Part shown: piece after piece, positions 20,212 to 34,400 of the stretch
Position numbering within the stretch: the first letter of the stretch is position 1
Layout: each line of letters starts with the position of its first letter
Origin: Nematostella vectensis
Taxonomy: Eukaryota > Cnidaria > Anthozoa > Actiniaria > Edwardsiidae
Length of the DNA: 64,000 nt
Direction: 5' to 3'
NCBI RefSeq assembly: GCF_932526225.1
Contig: NC_064035.1
Coordinates: 2,789,501-2,853,500, forward strand
Notes under the pieces: model-generated
Seen by the model: only the letters and a program-made list of their open reading frames with translations
What the model was told of the DNA's origin: nothing
Database searches by the model: none
Position numbers and translations under genes: made by a program

Positions 20212-21059
20212 TAGATATATGAATAAATCGGTCGAAAAATAGTGAATTGACAAACCCGAAAGTTTGTGTTGACTACAGGAAGCTGGTACCTAACGTCACA
20301 AGAACATACAGGGTGCCCAGAAGACTGGTGATGTCAAAGAGACACACAGGATACCCAAAGCCGTTTGCAGACTCGTGACGTGAAAAGTGTTTTGAGTCAA
20401 GAAGTCGAAGGAGTTGGTGTATAAAAGGTAGAAAGATTTCTGCTCTTTTCTCGACAGGAATTGAGCTTTCTTAGACTATCACTTTGCACTGTATTGTTTT
20501 CTTTTAAAATTTGACCAAATTTCATATATAGATTCGAATGCTAGGCTTCAATATATTACAAAGTGTTGATGGCTTTCCGATATTATAATGGGTTATACAA
20601 CCCAAGTGGTGTTTTGATGTTTTAAGCTACTAAACCTGTTTCAGAGTTTTTAGCATTGGAATTTGTTCCCCAAGTTTTTTTTATAATAAATTCATCTATG
20701 TATTTGAGAGATCTCAATGCCTTACAAGATATTATTGATATTCTAACAGCTGCAAATCATTTATATAAAGTCTATCTAATACTTATTAGTGCATTATCGA
20801 ATCAGTCAAAAAACCCAAATAGTCGCGTTCGTGAAACAGAGTATAAATATGGTTAACTAGAGTATGACTATGGTTCACCAAAAACTGGTCGTAGGCTCTG
20901 TTTGCATTCTCAATTCACAGTAAGTCTTTTATTATGATAAGTTCATATTCTTAATTATTATGCATACATTATCATATTAGTAAAACAGTACTGAACCAAC
21001 AAGCAATATTACCAATCATTAAACAACCCTTAACCCAAATCTAGAAATCTGGTAATAAA
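20212..21059. promoter_or_regulatory. Shared upstream region of CCDC103 (-) and uridine phosphorylase (+)
   Basis: This is the divergent intergenic stretch. TATAAAAGG at 20420-20428 on + is a candidate TATA box for the phosphorylase. In that case the leader would contain an intron whose acceptor is the TTTCAG at 21921-21927, just before the start codon. No coding sequence was recognised. The TATA assignment is by motif only. Confidence 0.35.
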
Positions 21060-21500
21060 ACCTTTACACCTATTTTTACCAATCATTAAACAACCCTTAG
21101 CCCAAATCTAGAAATCTGGTAATAAAATCTAAGACTAATCGTTGGTGCTAAGAAGAGGGACGCCATTACACCCATTCTCAAGGAACTACACTGGCTACCT
21201 GTCGCTACTAGAATAGACTCTAAAATTCTTACAATCACACATAAAGCTCTCCACAACCAGGCTCCTGAATACATCACTGAACTCTTACACCGTATACACC
21301 ATCTCAGTGCTGACAAGAACCTTCTCGTCATTCCTAAATCATGAACAAAAACTTATGGTGACAGATCTTTTTCACACTTTGCAGCTAAATTATGGAACTC
21401 CCTCTCGCTGCACATTAGAAACACTGACTGTCTCAGCAAATTTAAATTGTGTTTAAAGACATACTTATTTTGTAGGCACTACAACAATTGATTAGTTTTT
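21060..21500 (+). mobile_element. L2/CR1-like retrotransposon fragment (RT C-terminus)
   Basis: The + strand from about 21157 reads RDAITPILKELHWLPVATRI, then LTITHKALHNQAPEYITELL. After a stop at about 21342 it continues with FAAKLWNSLSLHIRNTDCLS and KFKLCLKTYLF. This is the well-known C-terminal tail of L2/CR1-type polyproteins. A ~50 bp direct repeat of the preceding sequence occurs at 20997-21060 and 21076-21126 (TTACCAATCATTAAACAACC). Confidence 0.8.
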
Positions 21501-21529
21501 AACCATTAAAAATATTATCATTAGTATTA

Positions 21530-21533
<4 letters not shown>

Positions 21534-21577
<44 letters not shown>

Positions 21578-21703
21578 GATGGTTGAAGGCTTTCATAGAA
21601 AGTGCTCAATACTCGAAAGTAGAGCGGTGTATAGTGTTGGTTTGAAAAAAATACAAACTACAACATAGGGAAACCTATGTAGTTTGTATTTTTCTCAAAC
21701 CAA

Positions 21704-21740
<37 letters not shown>
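21534..21740. repeat. Two (TA)n tracts enclosing a long palindrome
   Basis: (TA)n runs lie at about 21534-21573 and 21711-21739. Between them, TATAGTGTTGGTTTGAAAAA at about 21631 is the inverse of TTCTCAAACCAACACTATA near 21693-21711. AATACAAACTACAACATAGG is the near-inverse of CCTATGTAGTTTGTATT, with a GAAA loop near 21671. Confidence 0.75.
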
Positions 21741-21743
<3 letters not shown>

Positions 21744-21935
21744 GTTATATATGTGTAAGATATAGTTTTAGCGAAATTATTGAGGAGAATAGAGAACAGG
21801 GTTTGTTGGTTTTGATAGAAAAAATATATATCAGTGCATATTGATGATTGTAGTGCAGTGCCCCCGTATCAGTGATGAGACTACTACATCAATATATACA
21901 AGCATTTTTTTGTTATTGTTATTTCAGAAAAATAA

Positions 21936-24814
21936 ATGGCTACCAGGTTTGTCAAGAATCCTCACTTGGCCAGTCTAGAGGACGACATGCTATTTCACAT
22001 TGGCATCAGTGGCAGTAGTGAGCTAAGCAAGACATTTGGGGATGTCAAGGTTTCATCATATTCCAACAAACAGGGCATGGGGGGGGGGGGGGTTAACAGC
22101 TGGTATCAGGGAGAGAGGCTCTAAGGTGGACCCTGGCTGTAGTAGTTTGGCAAAATGTGGTCAGCCATGTGAGGTTATGACAGAGGTAACGGTTTATTAG
22201 GACACCGAGTTGTTAGGAAACCATCCACTAGGCAACTGATCCAAATGGTTGCCTAATGGCACTAGTCATCAACAGTCGCCTAATATCTTGAGTCGTTAGG
22301 AAACCATACAGTTTTTCAAAGGGTACCTTTTGAAATGCTGGGCAATGCTCACAATGTTTTTTATGATTTTTTATCCTACTGATTGTTGGTTCACATAGCA
22401 CCAGTTCTCTCTATTAAATGTTGTGGTGCTTTTCATTGTTGGTTCATGTAATGTTTTGAATGAGTGTTAACTTTTATTCTGGTTTTGTATATGCAGTTTG
22501 TATGTATGGGTGGCAGCACCAACCGAATGAGACAATTTGCAAAATACCTGAAACAACAACTTAAGCCATACCTGGAAATCAGTGATGATGAAGATCCAAA
22601 AAACCTCTCCACCTCTGATCGCTATGTATTGTACAAAGTGGGGCCAGTTCTAGCGATAAATGTAATTACATTTAAAATAATGATTTAGAGATTTTGTTTT
22701 CAATTCAAGAATAGATTCATACATGTCAACCTCCGAAAATCTCAAGGCTTGAGAATTTGTTGGGGGAGGGGTGGGGTGGGGTTGGGTATATTCATTTTTT
22801 GGGGGGAAGGGTGGATTTAACCTTGCAGGCGTTTGCCGCATAAAAAGCTCTCACGAACAAATCCACTTATAGATCTCATGAGGGTGTTAGATAAATTGCG
22901 CTATGCAAGGGAATTATTGTTTCATATATTTTAATAGAAAATAGGCAAAATGACTATTTTCTATAGAATAATTTTTCGGAAGCAATAAAAATCGCTAAAA
23001 AGTGGGAGATTTTGTGCTCAACGCAGAAGAGTGGGAGAAGGGGTCCAAAATCTTGAGACTCCCACCTAATGCGGGAGAGTTGACAGGTCAGAGATATTTA
23101 TTGCCATGGTGTGTTCTATCACAGCATGGTATTGGCATTCCGTCACTCATGGTTATACTTCATGAAACCCTTAAACTTCTTCATCATGCTGGGGCAGAAG
23201 GTGTGTCATTCTTCCGAACTGGAACTTCTGGAGGACTTGGTAAATATATTGCACACTAATTTGTCAGACCCATACCATACCAAATATGACACACCCATGC
23301 CATAACATATGTCACATCCATACCATGCCATCATCACAGCAATACCATACCAATTATGTCACAACAATACTGTAATTAATAAGCCACACACATAAAATGA
23401 TTAACATATCTCACCCATACATAAACTTAGAAAGTGCTTCTTTATCCTCACTTGAGTTTGTTTACAGGACTGAAAGCAGGTACTGTGGTCCTAACGACTA
23501 CTGCAATGAATGCATTATTGGAGCCATACCATGAGCAGGCAAGTATATTACATAATGACTTTTAATTCAGAGCAATACAAATGCAGATGAATATTAGTTC
23601 ACACAAAAAGCCATGCGCATATGCAGTAGCTAGTCTAATAAGTTAAATAAATGTAATTGCTATCCTGATTTAAGTTATTTGGGTAGGTTATTCTTGGAAA
23701 GGTTACTAAATTTCCTGCCAGTCTGGACGACAAGCTCAAGGAAGACCTGATGCAATGTAGCGATGGAATCCCAACAGCTGAGGGCAAAACCATGTGCACT
23801 AACGATTTCTATGAAGGTACTCTTGTTTACACTTATTGGGGAAAATGTGCTCATACGATTTCTATGGAGGTATTCTTGTTCACGCATTAACATTACAGAC
23901 CTATATTTTAAGCAATTAAAAGCAATTCGGATTTGTTGGTGGTATATTTTCAGGGGCAGTGGAGTGGTCCCATAAGTGGGGGGAGGAGGCGAACGTTTGG
24001 GGGAGGGGTGGGTAGTGGTTCCAGGGGGAGGGGTGGTTGGTGGTTTTAGGGAGGAGGGGTGGGTGGTGGTTCCAAATCCTATTTATAAGAACACTGGGAT
24101 TTTAAACTGTTCAACAACTTTGTTGTTGGTTGCAAATATACCGCTTGAAACCCGTTGGTTTAAAAAGACGTTAATATATAAAGAAACAGAAAAGTGGGAG
24201 GGCTGCCGCCCCTTATGCCTCTCCCCTTCTGCCGCCCCTGATTTTTATTATTATAACCAACTTTTATCCAACATCATCGAATTTTTACTTCAAAGTGGCC
24301 ATTTTATAGCGCTTATTAAAAAAGGCTGTACCAAATAGATTCTTGCCACGTTGACCGTTTCATAAGCTTTGTGCGTTGTATCAACTTAATTTTGTGATTT
24401 TATTAATCTGTGTATTATTTTTGTGGACTTTTTAAAAATTATTCATGCGTACATAAAACAAACGTAAATTTTTCACTCTCAGGGCAAGGGCGTTTGGATG
24501 GAGCGTTCTGCGAGTATACACTTAACGATAAACTTGATTTCCTCAACAAGGCCTACAGTCTTGGTGTTCGCAACATTGAGATGGAGAGCGTGTGTTTTGC
24601 CGCCATGTGCAAGCGCGCATGCGTACCTGCTGCCATATTATGCGTGACTCTGTTAGACAGGTTGAACGGTGACCAGGTCCACTTGACGCCTGCCGAGCAC
24701 GAGGAATTCCAGGCGAGGCCTCAGCGCATCGTTACCGCTTACATCAAGAAGTACCTTGCGGCCAGAGAGATGGAAAAGCAGTCTAGGCCTACCAAGAGAC
24801 CGAAAGCCGACTAA
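21936..24814 (+). CDS. UPP: Uridine phosphorylase, 308 aa
   Basis: Catalyses phosphorolysis of uridine to uracil and ribose-1-phosphate (pyrimidine salvage, cytosol). Coding exons: 21936-22049, 22497-22661, 23125-23239, 23468-23538, 23687-23816 and 24483-24814 (TAA). Phases agree and the total is 927 nt. Motifs are CMGGSTNRMRQFA (phosphate-binding arginine), HGIGIPSLMVILHE, FFRTGTSGG (phosphate loop), MCTNDFYEGQGRLDGAFC (uracil pocket Q and R) and VRNIEMESVCFAAMC (ribose-binding EMES). The length equals human UPP1 (310 aa). The fourth intron begins GC (CAG|GCAAGT, 23539), a GC-AG intron. A 5'-leader intron is likely because a TTTCAG acceptor lies just before the ATG. UPP1 versus UPP2 cannot be decided. 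Confidence 0.95.
22717..23094. mobile_element. Possible foldback element in a uridine phosphorylase intron
   Basis: The left end (ACATGTCAACCTCCGAAAAT then CTCAAGG) and right end (AAAATCTTGAGACTCCCACC then GGGAGAGTTGACAGGTCA) are approximate inverses. The interior is non-coding. Terminal identity is moderate and no target-site duplication was confirmed. Confidence 0.4.
23240..23467. other. Uridine phosphorylase intron with degenerate CCATACCAT repeats
   Basis: Short repeats of ATACCATACCAAATATG-like and CCATGCCATAACATATGTCA-like sequence occupy about 23268-23360. It is low complexity and non-coding. Confidence 0.5.
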
Positions 24815-25514
24815 GCCAAACGCAATACATTAAGTTATTCATAATGCAATTCTTTAAAAATCTCATGGACGGGTATTCAACAATTTGGTGGGCGCTTTTA
24901 CTTCTTTAGAAGAGATGGGCGGGAAGACTGGGATAATCGGGCGAGGAGGTACCGCCCTCTGTTTTAGGGAAAAAAAATATTTAGCCGTTTCACATTTTAC
25001 AAATGAGATGAACTAATTTTCGATCAAGGTGAGTTAGGTAGATTTCGTCGTTGACATATTTATTTTTTCTATAGGGTTTTGTGAGCTTGAGTGTCATATG
25101 TCTTGTCCTATTTCATCCACATCACATCTTGTCCACATTATTTAAGGTAAAGGCTCTCTGCCCCTTTGGCTCAAGGCCCTCGTTAGACGCCAGAAGAAAG
25201 TGCAACATTCATTTTCGGAAATATATAATTTTTACTGATTGAATTCGTACGCCTTTAGAATACCTTTTTGTACATCTCTAAAATAAGTGCATCCTTGTAA
25301 GAAGGGGTGTCAACCTTTAACAAGGTTTAAATCGGGGGTCTTTCGAGGACAAAGAAAACCCGGAATAACAATATAAACAATTTTGAAATAAATTTGGATG
25401 GTGACTTTAGATGGTGACTTGATTTATAGGGAAATTGTTTTCTATTCATGACAAGTTTCGGGGTAAAAAAAAATCACGTCTGCAGTACATTCCATAAGCA
25501 CACCATTGATTCCT
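24815..25514. other. 3' flank of uridine phosphorylase
   Basis: No coding sequence was recognised. It presumably contains the 3' UTR and polyadenylation site, since AAAATAAA-like and AATAAA-like stretches are present. It ends at the GAT array. Confidence 0.5.
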
Positions 25515-27158
<1,644 letters not shown>

Positions 27159-28445
27159 TGTTGAGCTGCTTTGACTTCGCAGGTCTCTTTCGCTCGCTTC
27201 CCTTTTTTTGGTGAAATATAAAAGGTCAGATGTTGTGGGACGGTCGATGGGAACATAGTTTGGACGCCGTTCTTTTCATGTGCCGTTCCAAATGTAAATA
27301 CCAGGCAAATGAAGATGTAACAATTGACTTCGTTAATTTGTATGTATTTGCATTTGGTATCTTCCTAATACGGAATTAGTACAAGAGAGTGCAGCAGACA
27401 AATACCGAGATAACATTGCCATTATTAGTATGAGGTTTATTTCGTGTTTTCCTATTTAAAATTTACCATACCGAATTACAAAAATCTATTGTTACTGTAC
27501 ATGGGTGCTAGCCAAAGGTATCGCTTTATTGGAAACCTAGCAAGGATACGTTATACAGTATAGTATGGGCATACTGTAATGGCTTATACAGCAGAGTACA
27601 GTACTGGTGACTTTCCTTAATGACACCAAGTTGTACAAGTCTTCGATTACTTTTATTGTAGAATTTGCACGGCTACCCCCTTGGACCAAATAGCCTTGTC
27701 CCCAAATCCCTCTAACCCTGACAACATCCTCACCCTAACTTTGGTTTCGAGCGTCCGCCATTTCGAATGAGTGTGAGTACAGCTGGCGGAGTAACCTGGG
27801 GACGAGGCTATGGGATCACTTGACCATAAGAGTGTTTCAGTAGCCCTCTAGCCCACGCATTGTGACTGAGAGGAGTACCACCTTGTTTCGCACACCAAAA
27901 GCAAGACTCTTTCCGTCATCATCGCAGAACTCAAACATGACGCTATTTACGTGACGGAGCATTACTAGAAAGGGTAGTAAGCGTAACCTACGTACCGCAC
28001 ATTCCTTTAATATGTAGCACTCCTAGCACACTTATCTCAAGCACTAGGGGTACTAGTAAGTAGAAATACACTTATATCACACAAGTACGATTATCTCAAG
28101 CGCAAGGTACCGCGCTTGGGGTAGTTATAAGACGTATCAAACTTATTTTGGCGCTAGGAACATGTAACGCACTTATCTGAACCCACAATTTGTTATGGGG
28201 AATATGGTATAACTTCATAGCAAGTAAGGTCATTAGTTATCGTATGTACAGCCTACATCTATTCTTGGCGTCACGATGGAAGTCCTAAGGACGTAGCACC
28301 CCGGATATCCCGGGAGATCACACCCCACACCAAACGTCCAGTAGATTCCCAGGTATTCTAGCGGTCTGCACCAAACGCTTGGGTCGATGGCACACGGGAC
28401 TTCGCCCTCTTGGTGCTAACCCAGGGGAAGAAGCTGACTGTGCAG
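27159..28445. other. Intergenic stretch downstream of LRRFIP
   Basis: No coding sequence was recognised. It holds a candidate MITE at 27688-27813 and a CpG-containing stretch near 28260-28400. It is probably partly the LRRFIP 3' UTR, since that gene ends at 28446 on the minus strand. Confidence 0.5.
27688..27813. mobile_element. Candidate small MITE
   Basis: AAATAGCCTTGTCCCCAAA (27688-27706) is the near-inverse of CCTGGGGACGAGGCTATGG (27795-27813), with 14 of 15 core bases matching. The non-coding interior is ~90 bp. No target-site duplication was seen. Confidence 0.4.
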
Positions 28446-31400
28446 TTACAACTCGTCTTTTCTTTTGTTCTTCAGCTTCTCGAAACGTTTCGTCATGTGA
28501 TCGTTCACCGTCTGGAGCTCGTTGACTTCATCTTGTGCTTTGCGAAGCTGTGCAAAGATAAACGTTCGATGAGACACGGCGATGCGCAACGTCGCCGGAA
28601 CCCCGTTGTAAGGGCACCCACATAATAGGAACACCATGTTATCAGTGTATTAAGTCCCCATAAAAGAAGGGTCATACAGGACTGAGGACCCTGGAGTTCC
28701 AACGATGTCCTCATAATTGAGGTTTGACAGTACAATTATTCAACTGATATAAAGTCGAGTTACTAAAGATTTATTCCTGCACAATCTTTAGATTAGGGCA
28801 CATTTATCTTTGATTGCGCTAACAACCGGTAGGAGAAGCCCGTTCCTCCTGATATTTACCTCACGCTGAAGTTTTCGCTTTTCCGACTTCAAAGTATCCT
28901 CGGTAGACTCCTAGAAGAAAATGTCAAAGTCAAGTTGGTGATCACAAATTTCACTTGTTCCCAAGAGCAATCGCTCCACAGCACAGCGAAGGCCTGCAGT
29001 ACCTCCACCATACTTAGATGACACATGTATACTTACCGCGGTCTCTGCTTGCGTCTTATAGCGCTTCACTTGGCTCTCAAGCCTCATTATCTGAAGAGAA
29101 GAAACTCGATTACTAAGCATAGCAACATACCCTGCTAACAAAGTTAGACAACTAAACTCAATCAAAACAGTTACACCTCACAACCTCATATACAGTGTGA
29201 CCTGGATTTTACGATGGCATTCTTTTCGGTTTAACGATACAAATCTGTTTTCCTGAGCGTAATTTTGACCTCGATACAACCATATTACTGATTCTGTCGG
29301 AAACTACAGATAATCTATTTATTTTGTCTTGACAGGTCTTTTTCAATACAGATTACGGTCTTACAAAGAGTAACTGTACAGTCTTTCACAGATTACAGTT
29401 ACAGTTTTATTATTTTTTAAAAGTTGATGCTTAACCCGACCTCGCTACAACGATATTTTCAATGAATTTTCTTTTTTACCGTAAAGGACCTCTTTGCAAC
29501 GATACCCCTATTCTACGATACATTTTCTTTCCCCCGAGACATATCGTAAAATCCAGGTTCCACTGTAACCACACATGTCTACTTGTTAAACCGTATTACC
29601 CCATATAACCACACAGGTCTACTTGTTACACCTTATAACCACATATAACCACACAGGTCTACTTGTTACACCTCATAACCACATATAACCACACAGGTCT
29701 ACTTGTTACACCATATAACCCCATATAACCACACAGGTCTACTTGTTACACCCTATAACCCCATATAACCACACAGGTCTACTTGTTACACCTCATAACC
29801 ACAGAGGTCTACTTGTTACACCTCACAACCCCATATAACCACAGAGGTCTACTTGTTACACCTCACAACCCCATATAACCATACAGGTCTACTTGTTACA
29901 CCATATAACCCAATATAACCACACAGGTCTACTTGTTACACCATACGACCACATATAACCACACAGGTCTACTTGTTACACCTCACAACCCCATATAACC
30001 ACACAGGTCTACTTGTTACACCTTATAACCACATATAACCACACAGGTCTACTTGTTACACCTCACAACCCCATATAACCACACAGGTCTACTTGTTACA
30101 CCTTATAACCACATATAACCACACAGGTCTACTTGTTACACCTCACAACCCCATATAACCACACAGGTCTACTTGTTACACCTCACAGCCCCATATAACC
30201 ACACAGGTCTACTTGTTACACCTTATAACCCCATATAACCACACAGGTCTACTTGTTACACCTCACAACCCCATATAAGCACACAGGTCTACTTGTTACA
30301 CCTTATAACCACATATAAACACACAGGTCTACTTGTTACACCATATATCCACATATAACCACACAGGTCTACTTGTTACACCTTATAACCACATATAACC
30401 ACACAGGTTTACTTGTTAAACCTTATAACCCCATATAACCACACAGGTCTACTTGTTACACCTCACAACCCCATATAGCCACACAGGTCTACTTGTTACA
30501 CCTTAAAACCACATATAACCACACAGGTCTACTTGTTACACCTTATAACCCCATATAACCACACAGGTTTACTTGTTACACCTCATAACCACATATAACC
30601 ACACAGGTCTACTTGTTACAACTCATAACCCCATATAACCACACAGGTCTACTTGTTACACCTCACAGCCCCATATAACCACACAGGTCTACTTGTTACA
30701 CCTTATAACCCCATATAACCACACAGGTCTACTTGTTACACCTCACAACCCCATATAAGCACACAGGTCTACTTGTTACACCTTATAACCACATATAACC
30801 ACACAGGTCTACTTGTTACACCTCATAACCACATATAACCACACAGGTCTACTTGTTACACCATATAACCCCATATAACCACACAGGTCTACTTGTTACA
30901 CCTTATAACCCCATATAACCACACAGGTCTACTTGTTACACCTCATAACCACAGAGGTCTACTTGTTACACCTCACAACCCCATATAACCACAGAGGTCT
31001 ACTTGTTACACCTCACAACCCCATATAACCATACAGGTCTACTTGTTACACCATATAACCCAATATAACCACACAGGTCTACTTGTTACACCATACGACC
31101 ACATATAACCACACAGGTCTACTTGTTACACCTCACAACCCCATATAACCACACAGGTCTACTTGTTACACCTTATAACCACATATAACCACACAGGTCT
31201 ACTTGTTACACCTCACAACCCCATATAACCACACAGGTCTACTTGTTACACCTTATAACCACATATAACCACACAGGTCTACTTGTTACACCTCACAACC
31301 CCATATAACCACACAGGTCTACTTGTTACACCTCACAGCCCCATATAACCACACAGGTCTACTTGTTACACCTTATAACCCCATATAACCACACAGGTCT

Positions 31401-34400
31401 ACTTGTTACACCTCACAACCCCATATAAGCACACAGGTCTACTTGTTACACCTTATAACCACATATAAACACACAGGTCTACTTGTTACACCATATATCC
31501 ACATATAACCACACAGGTCTACTTGTTACACCTTATAACCACATATAACCACACAGGTTTACTTGTTAAACCTTATAACCCCATATAACCACACAGGTCT
31601 ACTTGTTACACCTCACAACCCCATATAGCCACACAGGTCTACTTGTTACACCTTAAAACCACATATAACCACACAGGTCTACTTGTTACACCTTATAACC
31701 TCATATAACCACACAGGTTTACTTGTTACACCTCATAACCACATATAACCACACAGGTCTACTTGTTACAACTCATAACCCCATATAACCACACAGGTCT
31801 ACTTGTTACACCTCACAACCCCATATAACCACACAGGTCTACTTGTTACACCTCATAACCACACAGGTCTACTTGTTACACCTTATAACCACATATAACC
31901 ACACAGGTCTACTTGTTACAACTCATAACCCCATATAACCACACAGGTCTACTTGTTACACCTTATAACCCCATATAACCACACAGGTCTACTTGTTACA
32001 CCTTATAACCACATATAACTACACAGGTCTACTTGTTACAACTCATAACCCCATATAACCACACAGGTTTACTTGTTACACCTTATAACCCCATATAACC
32101 ACACAGGTCTACTTGTTACAACTCACAACCCCATATAACCACACAGGTTTACTTGTTACACCTTATAACCCCATATAACCACACAGGTTTACTTGTTACA
32201 CCTATAACCCAATATTACCATACAGGTACTCACCACGCCTTCTTGTTGAGCATTCTCCTGTTCGGCCTTTTGAAGTTTTATTATTTAACTCACAACCCCA
32301 TATAACCACACAGGTCTACTTGTTACACCTCACAACCCCATATAACCACACAGGTCTACTTGTTACACCTTATAACCCCATATAACCACACAGGTCTACT
32401 TGTTACACCTCACAACCCCATATAAGCACACAGGTCTACTTGTTACACCTTATAACCACATATAAACACACAGGTCTACTTGTTACACCATATATCCACA
32501 TATAACCACACAGGTCTACTTGTTACACCTCACAACCCCATATAACCACACAGGTCTACTTGTTACACCTTATAACCACATATAACCACACAGGTCTACT
32601 TGTTACACCTCACAACCCCATATAACCACACAGGTCTACTTGTTACACCTCACAGCCCCATATAACCACACAGGTCTACTTGTTACACCTTATAACCCCA
32701 TATAACCACACAGGTCTACTTGTTACACCTCACAACCCCATATAAGCACACAGGTCTACTTGTTACACCTTATAACCACATATAAACACACAGGTCTACT
32801 TGTTACACCATATATCCACATATAACCACACAGGTCTACTTGTTACACCTTATAACCACATATAACCACACAGGTTTACTTGTTAAACCTTATAACCCCA
32901 TATAACCACACAGGTCTACTTGTTACACCTCACAACCCCATATAGCCACACAGGTCTACTTGTTACACCTTAAAACCACATATAACCACACAGGTCTACT
33001 TGTTACACCTTATAACCCCATATAACCACACAGGTTTACTTGTTACACCTCATAACCACATATAACCACACAGGTCTACTTGTTACAACTCATAACCCCA
33101 TATAACCACACAGGTCTACTTGTTACACCTCACAGCCCCATATAACCACACAGGTCTACTTGTTACACCTTATAACCCCATATAACCACACAGGTCTACT
33201 TGTTACACCTCACAACCCCATATAAGCACACAGGTCTACTTGTTACACCTTATAACCACATATAACCACACAGGTCTACTTGTTACACCTCATAACCACA
33301 TATAACCACACAGGTCTACTTGTTACACCATATAACCCCATATAACCACACAGGTCTACTTGTTACACCTTATAACCCCATATAACCACACAGGTCTACT
33401 TGTTACACCTCATAACCACAGAGGTCTACTTGTTACACCTCACAACCCCATATAACCACAGAGGTCTACTTGTTACACCTCACAACCCCATATAACCATA
33501 CAGGTCTACTTGTTACACCATATAACCCAATATAACCACACAGGTCTACTTGTTACACCATACGACCACATATAACCACACAGGTCTACTTGTTACACCT
33601 CACAACCCCATATAACCACACAGGTCTACTTGTTACACCTTATAACCACATATAACCACACAGGTCTACTTGTTACACCTCACAACCCCATATAACCACA
33701 CAGGTCTACTTGTTACACCTTATAACCACATATAACCACACAGGTCTACTTGTTACACCTCACAACCCCATATAACCACACAGGTCTACTTGTTACACCT
33801 CACAGCCCCATATAACCACACAGGTCTACTTGTTACACCTTATAACCCCATATAACCACACAGGTCTACTTGTTACACCTCACAACCCCATATAAGCACA
33901 CAGGTCTACTTGTTACACCTTATAACCACATATAAACACACAGGTCTACTTGTTACACCATATATCCACATATAACCACACAGGTCTACTTGTTACACCT
34001 TATAACCACATATAACCACACAGGTTTACTTGTTAAACCTTATAACCCCATATAACCACACAGGTCTACTTGTTACACCTCACAACCCCATATAGCCACA
34101 CAGGTCTACTTGTTACACCTTAAAACCACATATAACCACACAGGTCTACTTGTTACACCTTATAACCTCATATAACCACACAGGTTTACTTGTTACACCT
34201 CATAACCACATATAACCACACAGGTCTACTTGTTACAACTCATAACCCCATATAACCACACAGGTCTACTTGTTACACCTCACAACCCCATATAACCACA
34301 CAGGTCTACTTGTTACACCTCATAACCACACAGGTCTACTTGTTACACCTTATAACCACATATAACCACACAGGTCTACTTGTTACAACTCATAACCCCA

